Source of the DNA: an uncultured Prevotellaceae bacterium
GTDB lineage: Bacteria > Bacteroidota > Bacteroidia > Bacteroidales > Bacteroidaceae
Assembly: GCA_900319385.1 (NCBI GenBank)
Contig: ONOG01000002.1
Location: 1-64,000, forward strand
Length of the DNA stretch: 64,000 nt
Direction: 5' to 3'
The position numbers and the translations under genes are program-made. Every line of letters begins with the position of its first letter. The first letter of the stretch is position 1. Of this stretch, positions 25,791 to 35,735 are shown piece by piece. The notes under the pieces are model-generated. The model saw nothing but the letters and a program-made list of their open reading frames with translations. It searched no databases and had not been told where the DNA came from.

Positions 25791-27446
25791 CTCAACCGCA
25801 CCAAATACTCGACACGCACCATCGTCCGTTGGTTGTGGAAACACCATCGGCGTTGCCGCCTGCAGGCCACCATCAATGTGGTGGTCGGACTGCTGCAAGT
25901 GGCGCTCGGACTGGTGGGGGTCGAGATGCTGAGGCGGCTCACAGATATTGCGGTGGGAAAGATGGAGGGCTCGCTCGTGCTCTACGCCAGTCTGTTTGCC
26001 GGCGTGCTGGTCGGCGAATTGCTGCTCCATATCCTCATGACATGGGTGAGGGCAGTGCTGGGCGTGAAGACGCAGAACCTGATGCAACAGCATTTTTTCG
26101 CCCGTTTGCTGAAGGGACGTTGGAATGGTGTGGAGCGTTTCCACAGCGGCGACGTGCTCAACCGACTCTTCGGCGACGTGAACGACATCGTCGGTCTGAT
26201 GACCGAAGTGCTGCCCTCGACCGTCATCATCGTGGTGCAGTTCGTGGCGTCGTTCATCTACTTATATATAATGGACTCGATGCTGGCACTCATTGTCGTG
26301 TGCACGGCACCGGTGTTCATCCTCCTCAGCCGTTTCTACTTCCACCGTATGCGGCGCATCGTTCGCAAGATCAAGGACAGCAACTCCGCGCTGCAAAGCA
26401 TCATCCAGGAGAGTGTGCAGCACAAGATGGTGGTGAAGGTGATGGAACGTACCGACACAATGGTCGGGCGTCTGGAGCAGCGTCAGTCGCTGCTGCGCAC
26501 ACAGATCAAGAGCCGTGCCCGCTTCTCCATCCTGACGAAGGCCTTTGTCAACATCGGCTTTGCCGGAGGATACCTCGCCGCCCTGGTGTGGGGACTGTTC
26601 CAGTTGCAGGATGGACTGATTACGGTGGGTGTGCTGATGGCGTTCACCCAACTCATCAGCCGCATCCAGCGCCCCTTGCTCGACATGGCGCGACTGCTGC
26701 CCACGCTGGTCAACAGTCTGACGTCGAGCGAACGCCTTATGGAACTGGAGGAACTGCCGCTCGAACCCCAGGAGTCGGCTGTCCACATGGATGGAAAGGT
26801 CGGACTGCGCATCGAGCAGGTGGACTATCAATACACCGACCGCGGACGCCACGTGCTGCGCAACTTCAGCTACGACTTCCGTCCTGGCTCGTTCACCGCC
26901 ATTCTCGGCGAGACGGGTGCCGGCAAAACCACCCTTATCCGCCTGATGCTGGCGCTCATCGAGCCCACCCAAGGGCGTATATGCCTATACCAGACAGAGG
27001 GTGGGGAGCATACCGTCTCACCCGCCACGCGCTGCAATTTCTCGTATGTGCCGCAGGGCAACACCCTGTTCAGCGGAACGATTCGCGAAAACCTGCAGTT
27101 CGGCAACCCCGACGCAACGACCGAACAGATGCACTGCGCCCTGCATCTCGCCATGGCCGACTTCGTGCAAGACCTTCCCCAAGGGCTCGACACGCGTTGT
27201 GGCGAAGGCGGTGGCGGACTGAGTGAGGGGCAGGCTCAGCGCGTGGCCATCGCCCGTGCCATCCTGCGGCCCTGCCGTGTCCTGCTGCTGGACGAAGCGA
27301 CCAGTGCCCTCGACGTACAGACCGAGCGCCTGTTGCTCGAACGCCTGAAAGCTCACTTCACCGACACGACCATCATCTTTGTGACCCATCGCCTGGCCGT
27401 CGTCGGATTTACGAGCGACCAACTCACCATGCATAGAATTAGTTAA
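25785..27446 (+). CDS. ABC transporter, fused permease and ATPase (exporter type)
   Basis: The 553-residue product has six membrane helices in residues 25-300 and a nucleotide-binding domain at about 342-553. The ATPase has Walker [10 protein letters not shown], signature LSEGQAQR, Walker [14 protein letters not shown] and a switch His in VTHR. It is a half-transporter of the MsbA/lipid A or multidrug type; the substrate is unknown. The only available start is TTG at 25785, six bases after an in-frame stop and inside the low-complexity tract; the next ATG would remove much of the first membrane helices. ruvA begins 3 bases after its stop. Confidence 0.88.
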   Translation: MKLNRTKYSTRTIVRWLWKHHRRCRLQATINVVVGLLQVALGLVGVEMLRRLTDIAVGKMEGSLVLYASLFAGVLVGELLLHILMTWVRAVLGVKTQNLMQQHFFARLLKGRWNGVERFHSGDVLNRLFGDVNDIVGLMTEVLPSTVIIVVQFVASFIYLYIMDSMLALIVVCTAPVFILLSRFYFHRMRRIVRKIKDSNSALQSIIQESVQHKMVVKVMERTDTMVGRLEQRQSLLRTQIKSRARFSILTKAFVNIGFAGGYLAALVWGLFQLQDGLITVGVLMAFTQLISRIQRPLLDMARLLPTLVNSLTSSERLMELEELPLEPQESAVHMDGKVGLRIEQVDYQYTDRGRHVLRNFSYDFRPGSFTAILGETGAGKTTLIRLMLALIEPTQGRICLYQTEGGEHTVSPATRCNFSYVPQGNTLFSGTIRENLQFGNPDATTEQMHCALHLAMADFVQDLPQGLDTRCGEGGGGLSEGQAQRVAIARAILRPCRVLLLDEATSALDVQTERLLLERLKAHFTDTTIIFVTHRLAVVGFTSDQLTMHRIS

Positions 27447-27448
27447 TC

Positions 27449-28051
27449 ATGATAGAATACGTTCACGGTCGTCTCGACGACCTCACACCAGCCACCGCCA
27501 CCGTCGAATGTTTCGGTGTGGGTTATCTGCTCAACATCTCGCTCAACACCTTTTCAGCCTGTCAGGGAAAGGAGGAGGTGCGTCTCTATGTCCATGAAGC
27601 CATTCGCGAGGATGCCTATGTGCTCTTTGGCTTTGCCACGAAGGACGAGCGCACCCTGTTCCTGCAGCTCATTGGGGTGAGCGGAATCGGTGGAAACACC
27701 GCCCGCATGATTCTCTCTGCCTATTCGCCCGCTGAGCTTTGCGACATCATCCTTACGGGCAACGACAAACTGCTGAAGACGGTGAAGGGACTGGGCGTCA
27801 AGACTGCCCAGCGCATCATTGTTGAGCTGAAAGACAAGGTGCCCACGCTCGGCATCACACCCACCGTCGCTGCTACGAGCGACGATGCGGCTCCCGCCAT
27901 CAATCAGCAGGTGCACGACGATGCTGTCGAGGCCCTTCGTGCGCTCGGCTATCAGCCTGCTCCCGTTGCCAAGGTCGTGCGTGCCATCCTCAAGGACGAC
28001 CCCGAGGCTACCGTTGAACGTGTGATCAAGATGGCCTTCAAGATGCTTTAA
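27449..28051 (+). CDS. ruvA: Holliday junction branch migration protein RuvA
   Basis: The 200-residue product matches RuvA, which binds four-way junctions as a tetramer and loads the RuvB motor. The OB domain is at 1-65 ([26 protein letters not shown]), two helix-hairpin-helix motifs at about 70-130 ([35 protein letters not shown]), and the RuvB-binding domain III at 155-200. It is cytoplasmic. It is tightly coupled to the ABC exporter gene. Confidence 0.95.
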   Translation: MIEYVHGRLDDLTPATATVECFGVGYLLNISLNTFSACQGKEEVRLYVHEAIREDAYVLFGFATKDERTLFLQLIGVSGIGGNTARMILSAYSPAELCDIILTGNDKLLKTVKGLGVKTAQRIIVELKDKVPTLGITPTVAATSDDAAPAINQQVHDDAVEALRALGYQPAPVAKVVRAILKDDPEATVERVIKMAFKML

Positions 28052-28088
28052 GTAATCATTCACAGCAACGATTAAAAAATCAACGACC

Positions 28089-28895
28089 ATGAAGAAGAAA
28101 ATGTTTTGGGTGTCCTGTGCCATCTTGTGCTTCGCAGCTTGCAAGCAATCGACCCCCAGCACTGAGGGTGTACCGGCGCAGACGGCAGTAGCCGAAGAGG
28201 CTGTGGTGGAGGAGAGCAACGACACCAGCGCCTTTGTCACACTGACCGATGTCGTGCCCGACGCCATTCTCGAAATCCGCTACTTCGGCACCTACAACTT
28301 CGTCGGAACGCGCATCGACGGCTACCTTGAGCCGACTGCCCTCATGACGCGTGAGGCAGCCGACAGCCTGCGTGCCGTCAGCGACGACGTGAAAGAACTG
28401 GGCTACCGCCTGAAGATTTACGACGCCTATCGTCCACAGCAGGCCGTCGATCACTTCGTGCGCTGGGCTGCCGACATGGATGCCACCGAGATGAAGCCGT
28501 ATTTCTATCCCGACCTGACAAAGAGAGTGCTCTTTCCCAGGCAATACATCTGCGAGAGGAGTGGACACACCCGCGGTTCGACGGTCGATCTTACGCTGTT
28601 CGATATGGAGACAGAGAAGGAAGTGGACATGGGCGGCACGTTCGACTGGTTCGGTCCCGAGAGCCACCCCGACTTCTGTGGTAATCCCGAGACCGGCACC
28701 TACACCGGCGACAACCACGCAAGCCCCACCGGACGTAGCATCACTCCCGAGCAGTTCACCAACCGCATGATCCTGCGCGGCGCCATGCTGCGCCACGGCT
28801 TCAAGCCCATGACGACGGAGTGGTGGCACTTCACGCTCAAGGACGAACCCTTCCCCGACACCTATTTCAACTTCCCCGTTCAGCAACTGAAGTGA
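28089..28895 (+). CDS. M15D D-alanyl-D-alanine dipeptidase lipoprotein (VanX/DdpX type)
   Basis: The 268-residue product has a lipoprotein signal (lipobox FAAC, Cys18), so it is exported. The zinc-binding motifs of the M15D family are visible: SGHTRGSTVDLTL (about 156-168) with His and Asp ligands, and EWWHFTL near the end with catalytic Glu and the His ligand. These enzymes hydrolyse D-Ala-D-Ala. Outside vancomycin resistance clusters they serve cell-wall dipeptide recycling; no vanH/vanA genes are near. Its stop overlaps the start of the RlpA-like gene by one base. Confidence 0.9.
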   Translation: MKKKMFWVSCAILCFAACKQSTPSTEGVPAQTAVAEEAVVEESNDTSAFVTLTDVVPDAILEIRYFGTYNFVGTRIDGYLEPTALMTREAADSLRAVSDDVKELGYRLKIYDAYRPQQAVDHFVRWAADMDATEMKPYFYPDLTKRVLFPRQYICERSGHTRGSTVDLTLFDMETEKEVDMGGTFDWFGPESHPDFCGNPETGTYTGDNHASPTGRSITPEQFTNRMILRGAMLRHGFKPMTTEWWHFTLKDEPFPDTYFNFPVQQLK

Positions 28896-29392
28896 TGAGA
28901 CACCTTGGCCACACACTGTCCACGCTCCTGTTGTTCTTCACTTTAAGCTCGATTCCGTTAACGGTTTTGGCACAGGTGCAGCGCCCGTTCGAGGAGGACG
29001 GCGAAGCGTCGTACTATGGTTCTGCCTGGCACGGCCGGCGCACGGCCGACGGCGGCATCTACGACAAGGAGGCCCACATCTGTGCCCACAAGACGCTGCC
29101 CTTCGGCACGCGCATCAAGGTGACGAACAAGAAAAACGGGAAATACACCATCGTGCGTGTGACTGACCGCGGACCCTTCGGCCGTGGACGCATCGTCGAT
29201 TTGTCGAACGCTGCGGCACGCGACATCGACATCATCAGTGCCGGCGTCGCGCCGGTGCACCTCGAAGTGTTGCCCGACGAGATTGAACTGGCGACCGACT
29301 CCGTCATGGAGACGCTCATTAAGGAAAAACTGATGCTGGTACCGCGGCTGGAAACGATGCCGAAGTGGGAGCCGCCGCGTCACTTCTGGTAA
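28895..29392 (+). CDS. RlpA-like septal ring lytic transglycosylase family protein
   Basis: The 165-residue product has an N-terminal signal peptide (to about residue 27, VLAQ) and a double-psi beta-barrel at about 38-125 (GEASYYGSAWHGRRTADG, KTLPFGTRIKVTN, VTDRGPF). RlpA proteins cut glycan strands lacking stem peptides or help at the septum. There is no C-terminal SPOR domain, unlike E. coli RlpA. I placed the start at ATG 28895, sharing one base with the dipeptidase stop (TGATG), which gives a clean signal peptide. Its 3' end overlaps the convergent primase gene by 13 bases. Confidence 0.88.
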   Translation: MRHLGHTLSTLLLFFTLSSIPLTVLAQVQRPFEEDGEASYYGSAWHGRRTADGGIYDKEAHICAHKTLPFGTRIKVTNKKNGKYTIVRVTDRGPFGRGRIVDLSNAAARDIDIISAGVAPVHLEVLPDEIELATDSVMETLIKEKLMLVPRLETMPKWEPPRHFW

Positions 29393-31494
29393 ATACGCTC
29401 GCCCACATATTTGGCGAGTGCTCGGGCAACGCCCGAAAGCCGGACGAACTGCTGCATCACCTCGGTCTGCTTGCCGACATCGCCCATCACGGCGGGGTCG
29501 GCAAGTTGCTTTTTCAGCGACTTCAGTTCGTCGTTCACAATGAGGAATTTGTAGTCGAGCATGAGCCGGCTGATGTATTCGCCGAGCAGTTCCTCCTCGC
29601 TCGGCATTTGCTGACCGCGGCTCAGCTGGTAGCGGTCGCTGAGCAGGTCGGTGGCTTCGCGGCTGATGTCGAAGTCGGGACTTGCCGCAAAGTGACGGCT
29701 GCACACGAACCCTTCGTCGGCGATGTGTCCGACCGCCTCTTGCAGCATCCGCACGTAGAGCGGGTGGTGGAACGTGAGTTGATCGATGGCGAGTTCGTCG
29801 GCCACATAGCGAGCAACGGGCTTTTCTTCCGACTGCCCCTCCTGGTTGGTGAAGGTAATGGCACGTTCGCCGTAGCGCACGACGAGCGTCATGATCATGC
29901 GTTCCAGGCGGAGATAGGGCGACGTCACCCCATGTATGTCCACCGAGGACGGGCCTGTAACGGGCTGTGCAAAGGACGAGGATGCGTTCTCATCGGTGTC
30001 GGGCGGCGCATCGGTCGCGCTGAGTCCTTCCAGTGCATCGTCGCCAGATGGGGGCGTAACTTGCTGCGAGGCTGCATCGGGCAACAGTTCGGCGGGCATT
30101 TCGCGCTCCTGCTGTGCCTTGCGTTCCTGCTCGTGCAGCTGACGTTGCCGCTCACGTTCGCGCTCCACTTTCTTGGCGTCGATGTATTCGCGGCGCATCT
30201 TCACGCAGTTGCGCGTGAGCATTTGCTCGTCCATGTGCATGATTTCGGCACATTCATGCAGATAGGACGTGCGGAGGATTTCGTCGGGGATGACCTTGAT
30301 GCTGTCGAGGATGCCGGTGACGAGCTGGCTGCGCTTCAGGGGGTCACGTCCGGCTTGCTCCATCAGCAGGTTGACTTTGAAGAGGATGAAGTCGGTCTGA
30401 TGTTGCTCGACGTAGGTGCGAAACTCCTGTGCGTTGTGCTTTTGGGCAAAGCTGTCGGGGTCGTCACCGTCGGGCAGGAGCAGGACTTTCACGTTCATGC
30501 CCTCGGCCAGCAGCATGTCGGTTCCGCGCAGGGCGGCGTGTATGCCGGCTTCGTCGCCGTCGTAGAGCAGGGTGATGTTCTGCGTGAAGCGGTGCAGCAG
30601 TCGGATTTGTGCTTCGTTGAGGGCTGTTCCCGAGTTGGCGACGACGTTCTCGATGCCACACTGGTGCATGGAGATGACATCGGTATAGCCCTCGACCATA
30701 TAGACGAGGTCGTCCTTGGCGATTTGCTTCTTCGCCTGAAAAATGCCGTAGAGTTCGTTGGATTTGTGGAAGACATCGCTCTCGGGCGAGTTGATGTACT
30801 TCTGCTCCACACCTTTGGTGCGGCTGTCGAGTTTGCGGCCGCCGAAAGCAACGACCTTTCCGCTCACATTGAACCACGGAAAGATGACGCGGCCGCGATA
30901 TTTGTCGAGGAGGTCTCCGTTGTCGCGCTGGATGGAGAGTCCGGTGCGGGTGAGGAATTCGGGTTTGTAGCCGGCCTTCACCGCTGCCTTCGACATGGCA
31001 TCCCACGAGTCGGGGCTGTAGCCGAGGCGGAACTTCTCGATGATGTCGTCGCGGAACTGTCGGCTGCGGAAGTAGGCCAGACCCACGGCTCGCGCATCGG
31101 CGTCGTCCATCATGGTGTCGTGGAAATAGTGGCTGGCCCACTCGTTGACCGCAAACATACTCTCGCGGTTGCTCTGGCTGAGGCGCTCCTCGTTGGTCAG
31201 TTCCTTTTCCTTGACCTCGATGCCATACTTCTTCGCCAGGAACTTCAGTGCCTCGTAGTAGCGGAGTTGCTCCATCTCCATGATGAAGTGGACGGCATTT
31301 CCGCCCTTGCCGCACGAAAAGCACTTGCAGATGCCACGGGCTGGATTGACATAGAACGACGGCGTCTTGTCGTCGTGAAACGGGCACAAACCTTTGAAGC
31401 TTGCACCCGAGCGACGCAAGGTGACATAGTCCGACACCACATCGACGATGTTGGCGGCGTCCACTATACGGTCGATGGTCGCCTGGTCAATCAT
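29380..31494 (-). CDS. dnaG: DNA primase
   Basis: The 704-residue product matches DnaG, which makes RNA primers at the replication fork. The zinc-binding domain has CPFHDDKTPSFYVNP with CKCFSCG (about 37-63). The TOPRIM core has VYMVEGYTDVIS (about 260-271) and LLYDGDEAG (about 308-316). The C-terminal 150 residues are the helicase-binding part, joined by a Gln/Glu-rich linker (REMPAELLPDAASQQ). folE lies 1 base upstream, so the two form an operon. Confidence 0.96.
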   Translation of the reverse strand: MIDQATIDRIVDAANIVDVVSDYVTLRRSGASFKGLCPFHDDKTPSFYVNPARGICKCFSCGKGGNAVHFIMEMEQLRYYEALKFLAKKYGIEVKEKELTNEERLSQSNRESMFAVNEWASHYFHDTMMDDADARAVGLAYFRSRQFRDDIIEKFRLGYSPDSWDAMSKAAVKAGYKPEFLTRTGLSIQRDNGDLLDKYRGRVIFPWFNVSGKVVAFGGRKLDSRTKGVEQKYINSPESDVFHKSNELYGIFQAKKQIAKDDLVYMVEGYTDVISMHQCGIENVVANSGTALNEAQIRLLHRFTQNITLLYDGDEAGIHAALRGTDMLLAEGMNVKVLLLPDGDDPDSFAQKHNAQEFRTYVEQHQTDFILFKVNLLMEQAGRDPLKRSQLVTGILDSIKVIPDEILRTSYLHECAEIMHMDEQMLTRNCVKMRREYIDAKKVERERERQRQLHEQERKAQQEREMPAELLPDAASQQVTPPSGDDALEGLSATDAPPDTDENASSSFAQPVTGPSSVDIHGVTSPYLRLERMIMTLVVRYGERAITFTNQEGQSEEKPVARYVADELAIDQLTFHHPLYVRMLQEAVGHIADEGFVCSRHFAASPDFDISREATDLLSDRYQLSRGQQMPSEEELLGEYISRLMLDYKFLIVNDELKSLKKQLADPAVMGDVGKQTEVMQQFVRLSGVARALAKYVGERIYQK

Positions 31495-31495
31495 G

Positions 31496-32059
31496 CTACT
31501 TCAGTAGGTTGAAAAATTCTTCTCGCTTCTGTTCGTCCTTGAATTCTCCGCAGAAGTCGATGGTGCGCGTCTGAGCCCCCTGTTTTTCCACGCCGCGCAT
31601 TTGCATGCACAGGTGCTGGGCTTCGACCACGACGATGACGCCGCGCGGATGGAGGGCCTCCTGGATGCAGCGGCGGATTTGTACGGTCAGGTGTTCCTGC
31701 ACTTGCAGCCGACGGGCGAAGATATCGACGACGCGGGGAATCTTGCTCAGTCCGACAATTTCGCCGTCGGGGATATAGCCCACGTGAACACGGCCGAAGA
31801 ACGGCAGGATGTGGTGTTCGCAGAGGGAGTAGAACTCGATGTCGCGGACGACAATCATCTGCTTGTAGTCCTCCTTGAACGTAGCCGAACGCAGTACGGC
31901 GATGGGATCCATGTCGTAGCCGCAAGTGAGCTGCTGGAGGGTGCGTGCCACACGCAGCGGTGTGCGCACCAGTCCCTCGCGCTGAGGGTCCTCGCCGATG
32001 AGCTGCAGCAGGCGTTCGGTCAGCTGTTGCAGCTCGGCATTCTTTTCGTCAGTAGTCAT
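31496..32059 (-). CDS. folE: GTP cyclohydrolase I
   Basis: The 187-residue product matches FolE, which turns GTP into dihydroneopterin triphosphate, the first step of folate synthesis. The zinc and active-site segment [22 protein letters not shown] and the downstream [15 protein letters not shown] are both present. It is cytoplasmic. The SPOR gene lies 3 bases upstream. Confidence 0.96.
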   Translation of the reverse strand: MTTDEKNAELQQLTERLLQLIGEDPQREGLVRTPLRVARTLQQLTCGYDMDPIAVLRSATFKEDYKQMIVVRDIEFYSLCEHHILPFFGRVHVGYIPDGEIVGLSKIPRVVDIFARRLQVQEHLTVQIRRCIQEALHPRGVIVVVEAQHLCMQMRGVEKQGAQTRTIDFCGEFKDEQKREEFFNLLK

Positions 32060-32062
32060 TTT

Positions 32063-32539
32063 CTACTTGAACTTAATGATTTCGCTGCGCACGACGACGG
32101 CATCGGAACTGATGCGGCGTACGCGGGAGAGATATTCGTTGGCTTCCTGGCGGGTAGAGAAGTCGCCGACGTGACAGCGCCAGTGGGGTGCGGCAAAGGT
32201 GGTGTAGGCCCGCAGTTCGGGGAAGGCCGCTGTGACCTGTGCTCCGATGCGCTGTGCCTTCTGCTGGTCAACGCGCTGGCTGCTGCCCCAGTACACCTGT
32301 ATGCGATAGCCTTTCAGCTTCTGACGTTTGCCGACGTGCATGCTGAAGTCGTTTCTCGCAGGCTCGTCGTCGGCAATTTCTACCTCGCCCCCGTTCACGA
32401 TTTCCGTGAGGCGGTCGTCCTGTGTCACCGTCACCGTTCCCTCGCCGTTGATGGGCTGTTCGAGGTGTTGAACGATTTGCTGGGCACGGCTGCTGAGGGC
32501 TGTCAGGAGTAGAAAACCGGCAAAAATGACTCGCTTCAT
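32063..32539 (-). CDS. SPOR domain protein
   Basis: The 158-residue product has a signal peptide (MKRVIFAGFLLLTALSSRA) and a SPOR domain at about residues 72-155 (GYRIQVYWGSSQRVDQQKAQ, WRCHVGDFSTRQEANEYLSRV). SPOR domains bind peptidoglycan stripped of stem peptides at division sites. The start is the ATG at 32539, 21 codons inside the longest frame, because this gives the signal peptide. It sits between tpiA and folE. Confidence 0.88.
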   Translation of the reverse strand: MKRVIFAGFLLLTALSSRAQQIVQHLEQPINGEGTVTVTQDDRLTEIVNGGEVEIADDEPARNDFSMHVGKRQKLKGYRIQVYWGSSQRVDQQKAQRIGAQVTAAFPELRAYTTFAAPHWRCHVGDFSTRQEANEYLSRVRRISSDAVVVRSEIIKFK

Positions 32540-32617
32540 GGTCTTGTCAGTTGTAAAAGCGACAGTGAAGAACCTGCCACTGCGTATGGGGCAGGCCTTC
32601 ACTGCATGGGGATGAAA

Positions 32618-33376
32618 TTATTTCCAGGCGTCGATGATGCCCTTGAAGTCGGCCACCTTCAACGATGCGCCGCCGATCAGGCCGCCGTCGATGTCGGGCT
32701 TGGCAAACAGTTCGGGTGCGTTCGATGCCTTGCACGAACCACCGTAGAGGATGCTGGTCTCTTCGGCCACTTCCTTGCCATACTTCTCAGCGATGACCGA
32801 GCGGATGTAGGCGTGGATTTCCTCGGCCTGCTCGCTTGTGGCGGTCTTGCCGGTGCCGATGGCCCAGATGGGTTCGTAGGCGATGACGATCTTCTTGAAG
32901 TCGTCGGCGCTGAGGTTGAAGACGCTGCCTTCCAGTTCGGCCTTCACGACTTCGTTCTGCTTGTTTGCCTCACGCTCTTCCAGGCTTTCGCCGATGCAGA
33001 AGATGACCTTCAGGCCGTTTTCGAGGGCGAGCAGCACTTTCTCCTTCAGGATTTCGGGTGTTTCGTGATAGTACTCGCGGCGTTCGGAGTGGCCGAGGAT
33101 GACGTATTCAGCGCCTGTCGATTTCACCATTTCTGCGCTCACTTCGCCGGTGTAGGCACCGCTCTTCTTGTCGGCACAGTTCTCGGCACCGAGTCCGATG
33201 ACGCTGTGGTCGATCACGTCGCTCACCTTGGCGAGGTGGATGAAGGGTGTGCAGATGACAACGTCGCAGTTGGGCTTTTCAGCTTTCAGTACGTCGTTCA
33301 GCTCGGTAGCGAGCGCCAGGCCTTCCTGGAGGTTCTTGTTCATCTTCCAGTTGCCTGCAACAATCTTTTTTCTCAT
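32618..33376 (-). CDS. tpiA: Triosephosphate isomerase
   Basis: The 252-residue product matches TpiA, which interconverts DHAP and glyceraldehyde 3-phosphate. Catalytic segments are GNWKMN (Lys near 11), ILGHSERR (His near 98) and [11 protein letters not shown] (Glu near 169), with the phosphate loop GGASL near the end. The ATG at 33376 gives the normal N-terminus; the longer open frame upstream runs through repetitive G+C-rich sequence and is rejected. Confidence 0.97.
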   Translation of the reverse strand: MRKKIVAGNWKMNKNLQEGLALATELNDVLKAEKPNCDVVICTPFIHLAKVSDVIDHSVIGLGAENCADKKSGAYTGEVSAEMVKSTGAEYVILGHSERREYYHETPEILKEKVLLALENGLKVIFCIGESLEEREANKQNEVVKAELEGSVFNLSADDFKKIVIAYEPIWAIGTGKTATSEQAEEIHAYIRSVIAEKYGKEVAEETSILYGGSCKASNAPELFAKPDIDGGLIGGASLKVADFKGIIDAWK

Positions 33377-33510
33377 AATGATTTTGTTTTTATAAAAGGG
33401 GTTAATGGATGAGTTCAGTGGTGGGGTGGGGCGGCGACGCGGTCGCCGCATAGGGGGACAGGAAGTTACTCCTGGGCAGCGGTGTTGGCTGCTTCTGAGC
33501 AGCGGGGTGC

Positions 33511-34596
33511 CTACTCCTGGGCAGCGGGGGTGGCTGCTTCGGGGCTGTGGGGTTGGCGCTTGAGGGTCGCGAGGGTGGCTGCGAGTTCCTGTTCGTCGGG
33601 CAGCATCCAGTTGCTCCACTTCGCACGGACGACGCCGTCGCTGATGATCATCAGTCCCGGGTTGGCACGCACCATCGTCTTGAGCAGCCGTTCGTCGCTC
33701 TCGAGGTAGCTGTATTCCGCCCCTGTGTGTTCGGTCCAGAACTGCTGTGCCTGAGCATCGCTGGCGGTGAGGCAGTAGAAGGGCAGGGCGAGCTTCACGG
33801 CATAGTCGTAAGCTTCGTTGACCAGTCCGACGCAGCCTTGGTCGGCATCGCGCAGGTTGGGCGCGATGAGCAGGAGCGTCGTGCCGCTGCCGTAGATGAT
33901 GTCGGTGCTGAGGTCCGTACCGCTCGCGGCGTCGATGGCGAAAAATTCTGCCACATCGAGTTCATGCACGCGGTGGCTCAGCGGCGAGTGTTGCTCGGGT
34001 TCGTCTATCATTTTCCGCACATCGGCGCCCACGTGCCAGGGTCGGAAATCGACCACGGGCAGGGTGCTGAGGCAGTAGAACGCGTAGCAGACGATGCCGA
34101 CCATGAGGGGTGTCGAAACCAGCCATGCGCTGCCCGTGGGCAGGAGGCGCTGCTGAAATCTCGGCCGCCACCACACGGCGATGGCGCAGAGGAGCAACAC
34201 GAGGTTCTTGGCCAGTGTCTGTCCGTTGGTCAGGATGAGGGCGTCGCCGAAGCAGCCGCAATCGCTGATGGGGTTGAACAGCGCCAGCCACAAGCTCAGC
34301 AGCGTCATCACCAACATGAGCAGCAGGGTGGCACGTGCCACAAACCGCCGGTTGAGTCCGAAGAGCAGGCACACGCCGAGCGAAAACTCGACGAAGGCCA
34401 GCGCCACAGCCGCTGTCAGCAGCAGGAGCCCTTCGCCCAGCCCGAGGCCCATCGCTGCGCTGTAGTCGGCGAGCTTCACCATCGTGCCGATCGGGTCGTT
34501 GGCCTTCACCCAGCCGGAGAAGAGGAATGTCAGGGCCAGCAACAACGCCGCTGCGTTGACCAGCCAATAGACAGTCTTTCTATACCTCTTGGACAT
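33511..34596 (-). CDS. BT_3928-type DoxX/MauE family membrane protein
   Basis: The 361-residue product has an N-terminal DoxX/MauE-like part with five or so membrane helices (residues 8-200, including [24 protein letters not shown] with a CGC motif) and a C-terminal soluble domain (about 200-345) with thioredoxin-like features ([14 protein letters not shown]). Family members may act with redox proteins; the exact role is unknown. It overlaps the DUF1599 gene by 17 bases. Its last 15 codons are built from short GCAGCGGxGGxGGCTGCT repeats. Confidence 0.85.
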   Translation of the reverse strand: MSKRYRKTVYWLVNAAALLLALTFLFSGWVKANDPIGTMVKLADYSAAMGLGLGEGLLLLTAAVALAFVEFSLGVCLLFGLNRRFVARATLLLMLVMTLLSLWLALFNPISDCGCFGDALILTNGQTLAKNLVLLLCAIAVWWRPRFQQRLLPTGSAWLVSTPLMVGIVCYAFYCLSTLPVVDFRPWHVGADVRKMIDEPEQHSPLSHRVHELDVAEFFAIDAASGTDLSTDIIYGSGTTLLLIAPNLRDADQGCVGLVNEAYDYAVKLALPFYCLTASDAQAQQFWTEHTGAEYSYLESDERLLKTMVRANPGLMIISDGVVRAKWSNWMLPDEQELAATLATLKRQPHSPEAATPAAQE

Positions 34597-35146
34597 TCTG
34601 CTCCGAGAGTTTGATGAGTCCGAACACAGCGTAGTTGATCATGTCCATGTAGTTGGCGTCGATGCCTTCCGAGACAATGGTGCGCCCGTCGTTCGACTCT
34701 ATTTCCTTGGTCCGGTATATCTTCATCAGGATCAGGTCGGTGTAGCTGCTCACGCGCATCGAGCGCCACGCCTCGTCGTAGTCATGGTTTTTGCGGATCA
34801 TGAGTTCCAAGGCCCGTTGTGCCTGGCGGTCGTATTCGGCGAGCGCCTGGTCGGGCGTCATGTCGGTCTGTTCGGCAAATCCACGTTCGAGCTGTATGAG
34901 AGCCACGATGCCATAGTTGACAATGCCCTGAAATTCAGGGTAGATGCCCTCGTCGACCAGTGCCTCACCCTTCACCTCGAGGCTGCGGATGCGGTTGGCC
35001 TTGATGAAGATTTGGTCGGTGACGGACGAGGGTCGCATGATGCGCCACGCCGCCCCGTAGTCCTTCAACTTCTTGGCGAACAGGTCGCGGCAGGCCTTGA
35101 GTGCCTGTCGAAACTGCGTGTTCGTATGTTCGAGATTCGAGCTCAT
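34580..35146 (-). CDS. DUF1599 family protein
   Basis: The 188-residue product consists of two copies of the same helical unit, visible as FAKKLKDYGAAWRIMRPSS near residues 20-38 and IRKNHDYDEAWRSMRVSS near 115-132, each followed by TD-I-IKxxRxxxIE. This tandem DUF1599 form is conserved upstream of BT_3928-type genes in Bacteroidales; the fold resembles MazG-like nucleotide pyrophosphohydrolases but activity is unproven. I take ATG 35146; longer frames enter GTGAAAA repeats. A minus-strand TACCTTTG at 35171-35178 is a fitting -7 box. Confidence 0.88.
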   Translation of the reverse strand: MSSNLEHTNTQFRQALKACRDLFAKKLKDYGAAWRIMRPSSVTDQIFIKANRIRSLEVKGEALVDEGIYPEFQGIVNYGIVALIQLERGFAEQTDMTPDQALAEYDRQAQRALELMIRKNHDYDEAWRSMRVSSYTDLILMKIYRTKEIESNDGRTIVSEGIDANYMDMINYAVFGLIKLSEQNVQEV

Positions 35147-35185
35147 TCTTGCTTTGTTGTTTCCACCTGCAAAGGTACGACAAAA

Positions 35186-35363
35186 AAGTGAAAAGAGAAA
35201 AGTGAAAAGTGAAAAATGCACCGACGGCCGTATTATTTCAGAAAAACAGCGATGTAAGTCCGTTTTTCGGCCCACCAAATTCCGCTCGTCTGCCTTTCAA
35301 ACTCCATTCTTCTGCCCTTCAAACTCCACGCTTCCGCCCAACAAACTCGGCGGCTGTGCGGAC
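35186..35363. other. Intergenic stretch with GTGAAAA run and no gene
   Basis: GTGAAAA units occur at 35188-35216. The rest, up to the 95-bp element, holds short direct repeats (CAAACTCCA/TTCTGCCCTTCAAACTCC) but no supported gene. Confidence 0.55.
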
Positions 35364-35458
35364 AAAACTCAAAATATCGTTGATATTTTCAAAAATTCCA
35401 GTGATATTTCTACAAATTCCATTGATGTTTTTACAAATTCCATTGATATTTTGAGTTT
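35364..35458. repeat. 95-bp inverted-end repeat element, copy 1
   Basis: The element begins AAAACTCAAAATATC and ends GATATTTTGAGTTT, so its ends are inverted copies. Between them are 21-bp units of the form TTGATATTTCTACAAATTCCA. A second copy of exactly 95 bases is at 51742-51836. Both are preceded by GTGCGGA and both lie upstream of a secreted thiol or folding protein gene on the plus strand. Confidence 0.85.
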
Positions 35459-35540
35459 GGTCTGCGCCGTCGCTGAGTTTGGTCTGCGCCGTCGCTGAGT
35501 AGGGTCTGCACCGCCGCTGAGTAGGGTCTGCACCGCCGCT
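35453..35540. repeat. Four 22-bp tandem units
   Basis: GAGTTTGGTCTGCGCCGTCGCT occurs twice in its first form and twice as GAGTAGGGTCTGCACCGCCGCT, starting at 35453, 35475, 35497 and 35519. It abuts the 95-bp element and shares its last bases. Confidence 0.9.
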
Positions 35541-35660
35541 GAATTTTTTCGAAATATTTTTACTCAACTCTCGGAAGTTGTTTTTTATACCAAGAATAGT
35601 ATGAATAACATAAATCCTTTAATTTTTAATTTTTATTTTTCACTTTTCACTTTTTTGTAC

Positions 35661-35668
35661 TACCTTTG
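35661..35668 (+). promoter_or_regulatory. Predicted -7 box TACCTTTG of the TlpA-like lipoprotein gene
   Basis: TACCTTTG lies 67 bases before the ATG. Its -33 region (about 35637-35642) falls in a TTTTCAC/TTTTTAA array, so the repeat overlaps the promoter. Confidence 0.55.
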
Positions 35669-35735
35669 CAGCGTCAATATTTGACCCTCTAACGTTTAAC
35701 GTTTAACTTTTTACTTTCATCAACACAGAAATCCC

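Noticed and set aside
28089-28895. Vancomycin resistance cluster
   Set aside because: A VanX-type dipeptidase is present, but no VanH, VanA-type ligase or VanRS genes are near.
33377-33619. N-terminal extension of the TpiA frame
   Set aside because: It is repetitive and overlaps the DoxX-like gene end; the TIM N-terminus is at 33376.
35364-35540. Possible CRISPR array in the 21-22-bp units
   Set aside because: Units are directly adjacent with no unique spacers, and no cas gene is present.
35319-35567. 82-codon minus-strand frame over the 95-bp element
   Set aside because: It is open because the units are multiples of three bases or nearly so; no start context and no independent coding signal.
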